Assembly (NCBI GenBank): GCA_000302695.1
Contig: AMFN01000024.1
Coordinates: 1-47,902, forward strand
Source: Enterobacteriaceae bacterium LSJC7
GTDB taxonomy: Bacteria > Pseudomonadota > Gammaproteobacteria > Enterobacterales > Enterobacteriaceae
Direction of reading: 5' to 3'
DNA: 47,902 bases
In this document: positions 8,336 to 16,159 of the stretch, in pieces
Position numbering within the stretch: the stretch's first letter is position 1
How the letters are laid out: the number at the start of each line of letters is the position of its first letter
Notes under the pieces: generated by a model
What the model was told of the DNA's origin: nothing
What the model saw: the letters and a program-made list of their open reading frames with translations, nothing else
The model's database searches: none
Position numbers and translations under genes: made by a program

Positions 8336-8743
8336 ATGCTCGAAATTAAATTCCCTACCGGGAAGGATCTCGATCGCGCGTTGGGTGACATAGAGAAAAA
8401 GGTTGGCGTGAAGCTGCTCCGGGATGCTGGCAGAAAAGCGCTGGCTGTTGTTGAGCAGGATATGAAGCAGCACGCCGGCTACGACGCTACCAGCGCCGCA
8501 GAGCACATGCGCGACTCCATCAAAATCCGCAGCACCAATGTTGCGACCACATCCACCTATAACACCATCGTTACGCTGCGAGTTGGCCCCAGCAAAGCGC
8601 ATCACATGAAAGCCATTGCTCAGGAGTATGGCACGGTTAAGCAGGTTGCAGAACCGTTCGTTCGGCCTGCACTGGATTACAACGTCAATAAAGTGCTGCG
8701 CGTTCTGGCCACGGAAATTCGAATCGGCCTGCAGGGCCATTAA
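8336..8743 (+). CDS. HK97 gp10-family tail protein
   Basis: 135 residues. MLEIKFPTGKDLDRALGDIEKKVGVKLLRDAGRKAL with the C-terminal AIAQEYGTVKQVAEPFVRPALD is characteristic of the HK97 gp10 family, a small head-tail joining/tail protein needed for tail attachment. Three bases separate it from the preceding stop, and the capsid-to-tail operon continues without a terminator. Confidence 0.88.
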   Translation: MLEIKFPTGKDLDRALGDIEKKVGVKLLRDAGRKALAVVEQDMKQHAGYDATSAAEHMRDSIKIRSTNVATTSTYNTIVTLRVGPSKAHHMKAIAQEYGTVKQVAEPFVRPALDYNVNKVLRVLATEIRIGLQGH

Positions 8744-8757
8744 CAGAGAGAAAAATC

Positions 8758-9231
8758 ATGGCAGATACAGTCATTAAATCCCCGTCTGAGTATGCAAAGC
8801 TCCCGGCGGGTACACGTGTTTCGTATGGTTCAAAAGGCGCGACAATCACCACTGCAGCGCTGCTGCAAAGTGCTATGGCCATCGGTGCTATGGGCAAAAA
8901 GGGCACCTTTATGAAGGTGACCAGGCTGATTGATACTGAGCCAAAATACATGGCCGACATGGGCGAGGGCGAAGATAAGACGATGGTCTTCATTGACGAC
9001 CCGGATGATACGGCGCAGATGGCGCTGCTGACAGCAGCAGACGCAAACGAGACAAAAGTATTTTTTATCGAATTTCCGAACAAACGCATCGCGGAAGTTG
9101 AGTTGGTCCTGTCTGGCTGGTCCATGCAGGAAGTCGATCAGCCCGACGGGAAAATCCTCCAGGTTGAAGTGTACGGCAAGCAGAACAGCATCAAATGGAC
9201 CAAAGCAGCTACCGGCGGCAGCGGCGCGTAA
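8758..9231 (+). CDS. Major tail (tube) protein
   Basis: 157 residues. It has an AGAGAG leader and lies just before the frameshifted chaperone pair, the fixed place of the tube subunit. The fold is predicted beta-rich (VTRLIDTEPKYMADMGEGED ... FFIEFPNKRIAEVELVLSGWSMQEVDQPDGKILQVEVYGKQ). The C-terminus ends Gly-Gly-Ser-Gly-Ala, and no additional Ig-like domain is present. It should be one of the most abundant virion proteins. Confidence 0.88.
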   Translation: MADTVIKSPSEYAKLPAGTRVSYGSKGATITTAALLQSAMAIGAMGKKGTFMKVTRLIDTEPKYMADMGEGEDKTMVFIDDPDDTAQMALLTAADANETKVFFIEFPNKRIAEVELVLSGWSMQEVDQPDGKILQVEVYGKQNSIKWTKAATGGSGA

Positions 9232-9250
9232 TTAAAACAGGGAAATCACG

Positions 9251-9595
9251 ATGAACTACAGCAATCTACTCACCCCGATAAACTCCGCTTATGAAACGAC
9301 GCTGTTTGGCCAGAAGGCATTTATTCGCCGCCTGACGCAGCAGGAACTGTGGGATTACGAAGATGACATGGCGCGGCTGCGAGCCGGTGACAAGCCAGGG
9401 TATGACACGTCAATCCGCGGTATTCAGTTGGTTCTTTCTGCGCTGGTTAATGAGGATGGTAGTCGCCCGGACCCTAAAGACCTGCCGGCAGCGGCAGAGT
9501 TTTTGAGTACTCATTCTAACAAAGACCTGCTCGAAGCGAACGTGACGGTCCAGCGCTACGCCTACGGCGATCTGGAAGCCGCCGAAAAAAACTAA
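9251..9595 (+). CDS. Tail assembly chaperone (gpG-like)
   Basis: 114 residues. It is an acidic, helical protein that in lambda-like phages coats the tape measure during tail assembly. RRLTQQELWDYEDDMARLRAG is typical. The last codons read GAA AAA AAC TAA and contain a classic A AAA AAC slippery heptamer (9586-9592), so a fraction of ribosomes should shift to -1 and continue into the next frame to make the longer gpGT-like product. AGGGAAATCACG precedes the ATG. Confidence 0.9.
   Translation: MNYSNLLTPINSAYETTLFGQKAFIRRLTQQELWDYEDDMARLRAGDKPGYDTSIRGIQLVLSALVNEDGSRPDPKDLPAAAEFLSTHSNKDLLEANVTVQRYAYGDLEAAEKN
9586..9592 (+). promoter_or_regulatory. -1 programmed ribosomal frameshift site
   Basis: A AAA AAC in phase with the gpG-like frame, immediately before its stop codon. 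The -1 frame then stays open to 9828. This is the expected lambda G/T arrangement. Confidence 0.85.
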
Positions 9596-9828
9596 CTGAC
9601 TCGCCCCGGCTCCGTTTGCTGTTCATGCTGGCAGACCGCTGGGGCGAGCCGGACCCACGAAAACTGGCCGCATTGCCGGCCAGCATACTTACCGCATGGG
9701 AAGCGTATTTCTCGCTTCTTGAACGTAAGCGGGAAAATCCAGAACAACTCACACAACCAGGGCGGGAGCCGGTGCAGCAGTACGACGCCGATTTTGCCGA
9801 CTGCGAGAGGTTATTAGGTCATGGCTGA
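9592..9828 (+). CDS. Frameshift extension of tail chaperone (gpT-like part)
   Basis: The -1 frame has no good start of its own (a TTG at 9616 lacks a ribosome site), but reads on from the slippery site as a 78-residue extension containing LFMLADRWGEPDPRKLAALPASILTAWEAYF, the typical T-domain that contacts the tail tube subunit. It ends 8 bases inside the tape measure gene. Expected product: residues 1-114 of the upstream protein fused to this segment. Confidence 0.85.
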   Translation, partial: LTDSPRLRLLFMLADRWGEPDPRKLAALPASILTAWEAYFSLLERKRENPEQLTQPGREPVQQYDADFADCERLLGHG

Positions 9829-12781
9829 CGTAGCGACACTGGCGGTCGCGTTACACCTCAATTCCGCCAGTTTTAAATCCCAGTTTGCTGATGCGATCAG
9901 TTCTGCAGACCGCAGTTCGCGCCAGTTTAACTCCCGCGCACAGCAGGAGGCGAAAAAGACCCGCGAAGCGCTGTCAGGTATCGGCGGTGGCCTCAGTGGC
10001 ATTGATGCCGATTTTGACAAGATGGGTAATGCTGTTGAGCGCCGGCTGACCGGGCTGAGTGAAATGCGTAGCGTGCTTGCGGGACTGTCGTCCGGAAGCA
10101 ATGTTGCTGCATCCACCTTTACTGGTGCGCTTATTCCGGCGTTGGGTGAGGGGTTCACGAACGCACTGTTCAACAGCACCAACTCTCTGAAAGCACAGCG
10201 CGCCGCGCTGGCAGAAGCGGCGGAGGAGCAGATACGCAATGCCGGCAGCGCGGTTGAAGCCGCGCGCGCCGTTCGTGAGCAGGCGCAGGCGCAGCAGGAT
10301 ATCGCGCTGAAAACTATCGCTGCAGCGCGTGCGCAGCGCGAGCAGGCATTTGCGCTCGACGAGCATTTTGCTAAGCAGGCTGAGCTAAACAAACAATACG
10401 GCATCAGTGTGTCCTACCAGGACGAGCACGTCAAAAACGCCCGTACAATACAGGAAGCTAACTTAGCTGAAGCGAAAGCAAAGGGCAGTATGGCCGAGGC
10501 CGCAAAAACGGTTCTCGCCGCTGATATTGCTGAATCTAACGGTAAGCGCCAGCTGACAGTAGCAACGCGTCAGTTGAGCGCGGCAAATACCGAACTGACT
10601 CTGACCCAGCGTGTGGCCGCATCAAGCGCAGGCGTTCTCCAGGGTGCGCTGGCAATGGTTGGCGGTCCGGTGGGGGCGGTGGTACTGGCGGTGGCCAGCG
10701 CCGGCACCGCGCTTTACTCGATGTACTCAAAAGCGGAGGCAGAGACAAAGGCGTTTAACGCGGCGCTGATGAAAGGCGGGCAGCAGTCGATAATGACAGC
10801 CAACGACCTTAGCCGGCTAACCACCCAGCTCGGCGGTACGCAGTCGGCCATGAATGCAGTTAAGTCTGCCGTTGGCGCTGGGTTCGCCGGTGAATCTCTG
10901 ACGCAGATTGCCGAACTGGCCATGAGAATTGAAGATGCTGGCGGCAGCGCTGACCAGCTCGTCAGTCAGCTGGCGTCACTCCGTACCGACCCGCTGCGCG
11001 CGATGGAAGAGCTGACACGTCAGGGTATTGTGCTGAATGACACCATCATTCAGCAGGTCGCCGCGCTTGAGCGCAAAGGTGAACTGACGCAGGCCAGTGA
11101 TATTGCGCAGAAGGGCGCGGCAGACGCTGCAAAAAAGAGTCTGGAAGAACAGAAAAGGCTCGCAGAAGAAAACTCGCAGGAGATCCTGAAGCTTACGCGT
11201 AACTGGGGCATGATGCGTCTGGCCATCAGCGATGCCAACATTGCGGCAGCGCAGATGAAGCAGATTAAGCCGGCGGTTGATGCCGTGGCCGAGGGACAGA
11301 AAGCAGCAGAAGAACGGCAGAAGCAGGCGAAGCAGGAGCAGGCTGACGCCCTGGCACGCATCAAGTTGGAAGGACAGATATCTGCCGTGATAAGCGCCGG
11401 CGCGGATAAGAAAAAAGAAGCGGCGAAACTTACCGCGTCAGTGAACGAGAAGTATAAAGCCGGGGCGCTGTCCGCAGAGGAATATCAGCAGGCGCTCCGG
11501 GGCATCAGCAAACAGTACGGGCTGAATAAGAAAGCAAAAGAACACCGGGATGATTCAGCTACACGTCGCCTGCAGGAGCTGCGCCAGCAGGAAACAATCC
11601 TCCGGCAGCAACTGACGCAGACAGAAGAGTTGAGCGGTGCGGAGCGTAAGCTGCTCCAGTTCAATCAGGAAATCGCGGACATTAAGGTTAAGAAAATCTT
11701 AACGGCCAGTGACAAGAGCATCCTGAATGCTGAGCAGGAGCTGCGTACTCAGATGACGATGGTCGCCCAACTGGAGAAAGCGAACGAGGAGCGCAAGCTG
11801 CAGCGCCAGTTCCAGCAGGACAACATTGACCTGCAGCGCGAGACGTACCAGCTGCAGCTGGAGTACAGCAACCAGCTGGCGCAGATGAAAATGACCTCAC
11901 CAGCCTATGACCAGATGATTGCTGAACAGCGCATCCGGGAGGATTTTGCTAAGCGGCAAGCCGATTTGGACAAACTTGTCAGTGATAAAGCATCAGCTGA
12001 ATATGCTCGCCAGACGGCATTTTTAGCAGAAGAACAGCGCAAACAAATACAGATAGTCAGGAATGGAGCGATAGAAAAAAGTAATGCTGAAGCTTCCTGG
12101 AGTGATGGAGCCAAACGCGGCTTGGCAGACTGGAGCATAGGCGTAGAGAATCAGTTTTCGCAGGCGCAATCCATCGCGACAACCACAATGGATAACATGA
12201 GTGCTGCAGTCTGGAATTTTGCGTCTACAGGTAAGGCTGATTTCAGGTCTTTTGCAGCTTCGGTTATAAGTGATGTCGGTCAGATGATTACTAAAATGCT
12301 GGTACTGAATACAATCAAAGCAGGTGCATCATCCCTTGGAATCGGATCGATGTTTGGCTTTGCTGATGGAGGTTATACCGGTGATGGTGGTAAGCATGAT
12401 GTGGCTGGGGTGGTTCACCGCGGCGAGTGGGTTGTGCCGCAGAACGTGGTGCGCCAACCAGGCATGTTGAATTTCCTGAGCCAACTGACATATGGGAAGG
12501 GCTATGCCGATGGTGGCTTGGTCGGTGGAACGCCAGCCCGTTCAGGAACGAGAAGTGCTCCGGTGGCGACTACGACGAGCAGCCCAAGTATCACCGTTAA
12601 CATCCCAGTGTCCGTAGTACAACAGCAAGGCACGCCAGCGTCCAGCCAGAGAAATACAGCAGTTGATACAGCAGCGAATAGTGAAGTTAAGAGCATGGTA
12701 CGCCAGACGGTGTTGGAAGTTCTCGACCGCGAGCTGGGGAACGGCGGGATGATTGACCTAAAACTGAGAGGAGCGGGTTAA
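9821..12781 (+). CDS. Tape measure protein
   Basis: 986 residues, the longest morphogenesis gene before J, in the position of lambda H. It sets tail length and is ejected with DNA. The sequence is dominated by Ala/Gln/Glu-rich coiled coil (about 110-260 and 420-760), with a hydrophobic patch LAMVGGPVGAVVLAVASAG near 276-294 and a conserved C-terminal region (FADGGYTGDGGKHDVAGVVHRGEWV) found in lambda-like tape measures. At roughly 0.15 nm per residue the tail would be near 150 nm; that figure is inference. Confidence 0.93.
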   Translation: MADVATLAVALHLNSASFKSQFADAISSADRSSRQFNSRAQQEAKKTREALSGIGGGLSGIDADFDKMGNAVERRLTGLSEMRSVLAGLSSGSNVAASTFTGALIPALGEGFTNALFNSTNSLKAQRAALAEAAEEQIRNAGSAVEAARAVREQAQAQQDIALKTIAAARAQREQAFALDEHFAKQAELNKQYGISVSYQDEHVKNARTIQEANLAEAKAKGSMAEAAKTVLAADIAESNGKRQLTVATRQLSAANTELTLTQRVAASSAGVLQGALAMVGGPVGAVVLAVASAGTALYSMYSKAEAETKAFNAALMKGGQQSIMTANDLSRLTTQLGGTQSAMNAVKSAVGAGFAGESLTQIAELAMRIEDAGGSADQLVSQLASLRTDPLRAMEELTRQGIVLNDTIIQQVAALERKGELTQASDIAQKGAADAAKKSLEEQKRLAEENSQEILKLTRNWGMMRLAISDANIAAAQMKQIKPAVDAVAEGQKAAEERQKQAKQEQADALARIKLEGQISAVISAGADKKKEAAKLTASVNEKYKAGALSAEEYQQALRGISKQYGLNKKAKEHRDDSATRRLQELRQQETILRQQLTQTEELSGAERKLLQFNQEIADIKVKKILTASDKSILNAEQELRTQMTMVAQLEKANEERKLQRQFQQDNIDLQRETYQLQLEYSNQLAQMKMTSPAYDQMIAEQRIREDFAKRQADLDKLVSDKASAEYARQTAFLAEEQRKQIQIVRNGAIEKSNAEASWSDGAKRGLADWSIGVENQFSQAQSIATTTMDNMSAAVWNFASTGKADFRSFAASVISDVGQMITKMLVLNTIKAGASSLGIGSMFGFADGGYTGDGGKHDVAGVVHRGEWVVPQNVVRQPGMLNFLSQLTYGKGYADGGLVGGTPARSGTRSAPVATTTSSPSITVNIPVSVVQQQGTPASSQRNTAVDTAANSEVKSMVRQTVLEVLDRELGNGGMIDLKLRGAG

Positions 12782-13128
12782 TGGCGCTACAGACGTTCAC
12801 CTGGTCGCCGCTCAATGGTCCGCAAGCTGATTTCAGTTATAACACCCGCACGACGCAGTATGGTGACGGTTATGCGCAGACAGTAGACGATGGCATCAAT
12901 CCGGAGTCGCAGTCATGGCCGCTAACATTTACGGCCACGACTGTGGAGATACTACCCATCGTTAAATTTCTGAGGGCGCACGGCCAGTCGAAAACCTTCA
13001 AGTGGACAAACCCGCTTGGTGAGCTGGGCTTGTATCGTGCGACCGATCTCAAAATAACACCTCTTGATTTTGCCCGCATGACCGTTACTGTTACGTTCGT
13101 CACGGCTTATAGAGCAGAGGAAATCTAA
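12781..13128 (+). CDS. Minor tail protein (gpM-like)
   Basis: 115 residues, overlapping the tape measure stop by one base (TAATG). MALQTFTWSPLNGPQADFSYNTRTTQYGDGYAQTVDDGINPESQSW is the recognisable start of the lambda gpM / phage minor tail family; the remainder (KTFKWTNPLGELGLYRATDLKITPLDF...VTVTFVTAYR) also fits. It is a tail-tip hub component acting with L, K, I and J. Here it is separated from gpL by the lipoprotein and the anti-immunity locus. Confidence 0.92.
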   Translation: MALQTFTWSPLNGPQADFSYNTRTTQYGDGYAQTVDDGINPESQSWPLTFTATTVEILPIVKFLRAHGQSKTFKWTNPLGELGLYRATDLKITPLDFARMTVTVTFVTAYRAEEI

Positions 13129-13137
13129 GGGAGACGG

Positions 13138-13515
13138 ATGAAGAAAATCTGGGCAGTAATTTTATTGAGCTTTTTTTTAATTGGCTGCGTTCAGCCGATG
13201 ACAAGAGCTGAGGTTGAGGCAGCAACGTATGAGCCATTACCTCAGAACTATAAAGACGAGATTAAGCAGATAATGACATACCGTCTTAAAGATGCTGAGT
13301 CTGCAAAATATAACTTCTTTGAGCCGAGGAAGGGTTATACGGCCTCAACGCGGCACTTTGGATATGTAGTCCCTGTTGGCATTAATGCAAAAAATAGTTA
13401 CGGGGGCTATACGGGCTTCCAAGTGTACTACTTTGTTTATTATCAAAACATGTTCAAAGATGTAACGGATGGCGTGCAGTTAGGCGCTGTTAAATGGTCT
13501 GAAGACGTTAGATAA
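13138..13515 (+). CDS. Putative lipoprotein (lysogenic-conversion or exclusion moron)
   Basis: 125 residues with GGGAGACGG before the ATG. The N-terminus is a lipoprotein signal: MKKIWAVILLSFFLIGC with lipobox LIGC and Cys17 as the lipidated residue, followed by a periplasmic domain rich in Tyr/Phe. No family recognised. An inserted lipoprotein gene between gpM and gpL resembles the moron position used by superinfection-exclusion genes in other lambdoid phages (for example Cor in N15, a lipoprotein); function by analogy only. No own terminator is seen. Confidence 0.8.
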   Translation: MKKIWAVILLSFFLIGCVQPMTRAEVEAATYEPLPQNYKDEIKQIMTYRLKDAESAKYNFFEPRKGYTASTRHFGYVVPVGINAKNSYGGYTGFQVYYFVYYQNMFKDVTDGVQLGAVKWSEDVR

Positions 13516-13600
13516 AGGCTTTAATTATGGCGGCTCAGGAGGTGTTGATATACCTACCGGAGTAGCCATATTTAAAGCAGTTTTGAATATTAATTTCCAT

Positions 13601-13629
13601 TTGACCAATGAACATGCACGCGTTAACGT
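13601..13629 (+). promoter_or_regulatory. Possible promoter of the C4 locus
   Basis: TTGACC (13601-13606), spacer 17, TAACGT (13624-13629). The -35 matches 5 of 6, the -10 only 3 of 6. Initiation would fall near 13635, exactly where the first hairpin of the downstream element begins. Confidence 0.4.
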
Positions 13630-13634
13630 AGTGG

Positions 13635-13711
13635 GGTTACAGCAAAATCTGTAACCGGGCGTAGGAACCCGGATTCTAAGTGGCGCACAACACGCGTCAG
13701 CGTGTTTTTTT
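13635..13711 (+). ncRNA. Putative C4-complementary leader or decoy RNA
   Basis: About 75 nt made of a perfect 8-bp hairpin (GGTTACAG / CTGTAACC, loop CAAAAT), a CCGGG / CCCGG hairpin whose loop exposes GTAGGAA (13661-13667), an unpaired CTAAGTG (13676-13682), and an intrinsic terminator. GTAGGAA and CTAAGTG are complementary, in the right order and almost the right spacing, to the two target-binding segments of the C4 RNA at 13743-13817. It could titrate C4 or act as a C4-sensitive attenuator. Expression is unproven. Confidence 0.45.
13689..13711 (+). terminator. Intrinsic terminator upstream of C4
   Basis: Stem AACACGC / GCGTGTT, loop GTCA, then a run of T (13705-13711). Confidence 0.8.
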
Positions 13712-13742
13712 GTATGCGCAGCCTGTACACATCAAAAATTAT

Positions 13743-13817
13743 GGTGGCTCAGGCGGGGCAGCCTTTGGGCTGGCCGGTTTCACTTAGGCCGGTATTCCTA
13801 CCCCCGCTTGGGCCACC
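13743..13817 (+). ncRNA. c4: C4-type antisense RNA (P1 C4 / N15 CA RNA-like)
   Basis: A 75-nt element closed by a 16-bp stem (13743-13758 with 13802-13817, two G-U pairs). Inside is a second hairpin (CTGGCC / GGCCGG) whose loop carries TCACTTA, and then TTCCTAC. TCACTTAG (13780-13787) is complementary to CTAAGTGA at 13853-13860, and TTCCTAC (13795-13801) to GTAGGAA at 13826-13832, both just upstream of the icd-like start. This matches P1 C4, a roughly 77-nt RNA processed from the ant transcript that blocks icd/ant translation. Confidence 0.82.
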
Positions 13818-13868
13818 GCCAACGCGTAGGAACGATGGCAGTGGCAAAACCACTAAGTGAGGTAAGCC

Positions 13869-14033
13869 ATGTTCCAGTTCAAATTCGCGGCCATTTGCCG
13901 CACCGATCGCAAAAATAACATTCATCATTTTTCGACCATTGCCGATAGTGAGCGCACCGCGCGCCGCCAGCTTTCGGGTAAGTTCGTGCTGTTCTTTCAG
14001 GCTCGCCTGCCGATAACAGGAGGTGTGGCGTGA
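13869..14033 (+). CDS. icd: Icd-like protein of the anti-immunity operon
   Basis: 54 residues (MFQFKFAAICRTDRKNN...SERTARRQLSGKFVLFFQARLPI). The pattern is that of the host-cell-division-inhibitor-like (Icd-like) small proteins of P1/P4/N15 type loci. GAGGTAAG precedes the ATG; this ribosome site is flanked by the sequence complementary to C4 RNA, so translation should be off in the lysogen. The stop overlaps the next start (GTGA) with an AGGAGG site, so downstream genes are coupled. Activity on cell division is known for P1 Icd; here it is inferred. Confidence 0.75.
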   Translation: MFQFKFAAICRTDRKNNIHHFSTIADSERTARRQLSGKFVLFFQARLPITGGVA

Positions 14034-14275
14034 ACAATATCCGCATGAATGAATTTGGACTGGCCGAGACTCTGGAATCTACTCTGGCGCAAATAAGCGC
14101 ACTGGCCACAACCGCGCATTACATCATTAGCAATACCGATAGTTCTATATACCTGCAGGAGTCAGCCCAGCTATTAGTCTTGATTAAAAATCTGGCCGCT
14201 GATGGAGAGCGCTACCGTGCAGAGTGGGAGCGAATGATTCCGCGCCAGCTCCCTGAGCGCACTTGCCGTTTTTGA
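14030..14275 (+). CDS. Small helical protein between icd and ant
   Basis: 81 residues from GTG 14030, with a perfect AGGAGG 6 bases upstream and a 4-base overlap with icd. Helical, with ISNTDSSIYLQESAQLLVLI. The same layout (SSDSSIFIAESIDLM) occurs in the small gene at 40792, so the two look like distant paralogs. Unknown function. The antirepressor frame opens inside its last quarter, so its translation may be needed to reach that gene. Confidence 0.7.
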   Translation: MNNIRMNEFGLAETLESTLAQISALATTAHYIISNTDSSIYLQESAQLLVLIKNLAADGERYRAEWERMIPRQLPERTCRF

Positions 14276-15035
14276 GTTTCAGAAAGCTCACAAAATCCGG
14301 GTTGTGTTGATTGATAACAATCCGTGGTTTGTTGCGCTTGATGTGTGCAGCGCGCTTGAGCTAACAAATTCCCGAGTGTCGCTCAAGGCATTGGATGAGG
14401 ATGAAAAGGGTGTAAGTTCAGTTTACACCCCTGGTGGGAGACAGCTGCTTAATGTCATCAGTGAATCCGGACTCTACACGTTAATCCTTCGCTGCCGTGA
14501 TGCAGTTAAGCCGGGTACGCTGGCGCACGGGTTTCGTAAGTGGGTAACAAACGAGGTGCTGCCAGCTATCCGCCAGAACGGCTTCTATGGCTACTATGAA
14601 GCGGCACCGAAAGCAGCAGCGGAACCACTGACACCGCGCGACAGAGCTGAGTTGCAGGCGCTGGTAAATGACATAGCGACCAACTTTCATTACCGACGCA
14701 CATGGGTTTCTGGTGTCTGGTACGCGCTCCGGCGCGCCACCGGCAATCCATCACCAAATCCTTTCACCACTGACGAGCTTCCGGCCATCATCCGTGAGTT
14801 ACGGCGCATCCTGGCGGCCACTGAGGTTGCGCTGACTGAGATGCGTGGCTACGAACGAGAGTTCCTGAAAACCGTTATCCGTGATGCAAAACCAGCCACG
14901 GGCAGTGCAGTTCTGCCAGCAGTCATGCCGGAGTATGAATCCGATGCGGCTCTGCCGGCACGGTTCGAAGTGGCGCTGGAGCGCCTGGAGCGGTTGGCTG
15001 AAAAACTAAGCGGTACCGGGTATGGGGTGGTCTAA
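14253..15035 (+). CDS. ant: Antirepressor, BRO-N family
   Basis: The frame is open from 14238. A BRO-N domain reads ...LSALAVFEFQKAHKIRVVLIDNNPWFVALDVCSALEL..., so the conserved N-terminus starts around 14253 (a CTG), while the first ordinary start is GTG 14304, which would delete the first strand. I give the CTG start on homology; coordinates from 14304 are the conservative alternative. BRO-N (to about residue 110) is followed by a different helical C-terminal domain. Antirepressors of P1/N15 loci inactivate the prophage repressor. Translation should depend on the upstream gene and on C4 RNA. Confidence 0.8.
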   Translation: MSALAVFEFQKAHKIRVVLIDNNPWFVALDVCSALELTNSRVSLKALDEDEKGVSSVYTPGGRQLLNVISESGLYTLILRCRDAVKPGTLAHGFRKWVTNEVLPAIRQNGFYGYYEAAPKAAAEPLTPRDRAELQALVNDIATNFHYRRTWVSGVWYALRRATGNPSPNPFTTDELPAIIRELRRILAATEVALTEMRGYEREFLKTVIRDAKPATGSAVLPAVMPEYESDAALPARFEVALERLERLAEKLSGTGYGVV

Positions 15036-15065
15036 GATGGATAAATCGGGGTGCAGGAAAAAATT

Positions 15066-15281
15066 ATGACCAATACAGATTGGGGAAAAGAGGCTGGAGA
15101 GAAACGCAAGGTTTTGGCTTACATCGCAGCAAAACAACTGGATATCGTTCAGGAATTGCTGAGCGAAATTATAGCTACATATCCAGATGAGGGGGTCAGT
15201 GCTGCTCATCCTAAGTCCGGGGTCCAGCAGATGTTAAAGCGCGCGTTAGCCTTACAAAAAGAGATGAGGTCAATTAGATGA
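15066..15281 (+). CDS. Hypothetical protein downstream of antirepressor
   Basis: 71 residues from ATG 15066, with AGGA 8 bases upstream. Mostly helical and charged (DWGKEAGEKRKVLAYIAAKQLDIVQELLSEII). No family recognised. It is the last gene of the anti-immunity segment and is followed by a terminator at 15355. Confidence 0.6.
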   Translation: MTNTDWGKEAGEKRKVLAYIAAKQLDIVQELLSEIIATYPDEGVSAAHPKSGVQQMLKRALALQKEMRSIR

Positions 15282-15354
15282 TGATGGAGCAGTGCTATAA
15301 GGACAGCAAAGGCTTTATTGATTTCTAAGTTACCAATATCAGCTAAATTCATTA

Positions 15355-15378
15355 AACCCCGCAACCGCGGGGTTTTTT
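15355..15378 (+). terminator. Intrinsic terminator ending the anti-immunity segment
   Basis: Stem AACCCCGC / GCGGGGTT, loop AACC, followed by T6. It separates the c4-icd-ant unit from gpL. Confidence 0.85.
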
Positions 15379-15384
15379 GTTTAT

Positions 15385-15400
15385 TGGGACCACGGTCCCG
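15385..15400. repeat. SopB centromere-like palindrome, copy 3
   Basis: TGGGACCACGGTCCCG between the terminator and the gpL start; its last bases overlap the GGAG ribosome site of gpL. Confidence 0.78.
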
Positions 15401-15409
15401 GAGCACTAT

Positions 15410-16159
15410 ATGAGCATTTCAGCAGACGACCAGAAACTGGAGCCCGGCAGCGAGATTACCCTGATTGAAGTGGACGGCAGCGCGTTCGGCGCTGACGTTC
15501 TGTATTTCCACAATCACGCCATACCTTACACACCAGAAGAGGTGGCCGCTGCCGGTGATGATCCGGCTAAGTTACCAGGCAAACCGATTTACTGGCAGGG
15601 CATCCGGTATGACGCATGGCCGTGTCAGATTAGTGGCATGGAGTCGAATGGTGACGGCACCGCTGCATCACCAAAGCTTTCCGTAAGCAATATAGACGGC
15701 TCAGTATCCACGCTGTGCGGCATGTTTCAGGACATGAAGCAGGCGAAAGTGACAATCCACCGGACCTACGCGCATTACCTCGACGCAGCGAACTTCGCAG
15801 GCGGCAATCCGGACGCGAACCCAAATGCTGAACAGATCGATGTCTGGTACATCGACAGTAAGAGCACACAGAACGACACAACGGTGGAGTTCCGTTTGTC
15901 GTCGCCGGCTGACGTAACCGGCCAGCAATTGCCGGCGCGCCAGATGCTGAGCCGTTGTCACTGGTGTCTGCGTGGCCAGTACCGCGGCACCGACTGTGGT
16001 TATACCGGTACCAGATACTTCGACAAGTTTGGAAACCCGGTCACCAACCCAGCGCTCGATGAATGCCCCGGAACCGTAGCGGGCTGCAAGTTGCGCTGGG
16101 GAGAGGATGCCGCGCTGCCATTTGGCGGGTTCCCGGCGATTGCACTGATACGGATGTGA
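15410..16159 (+). CDS. Minor tail protein L (tail tip, Fe-S type)
   Basis: 249 residues from ATG 15410 (MSISADDQKLEPGSEITLIEVDG), GGAG 7 bases upstream. The frame continues upstream through the palindrome but without a better start. It is lambda gpL-like: the C-terminal half has the four-cysteine cluster (CHWCLRGQYRGTDCGYTG ... CPGTVAGCKLRWG) that in lambda gpL binds an iron-sulfur cluster. Acts in the tail-tip hub. The stop overlaps the K start. Confidence 0.93.
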   Translation: MSISADDQKLEPGSEITLIEVDGSAFGADVLYFHNHAIPYTPEEVAAAGDDPAKLPGKPIYWQGIRYDAWPCQISGMESNGDGTAASPKLSVSNIDGSVSTLCGMFQDMKQAKVTIHRTYAHYLDAANFAGGNPDANPNAEQIDVWYIDSKSTQNDTTVEFRLSSPADVTGQQLPARQMLSRCHWCLRGQYRGTDCGYTGTRYFDKFGNPVTNPALDECPGTVAGCKLRWGEDAALPFGGFPAIALIRM

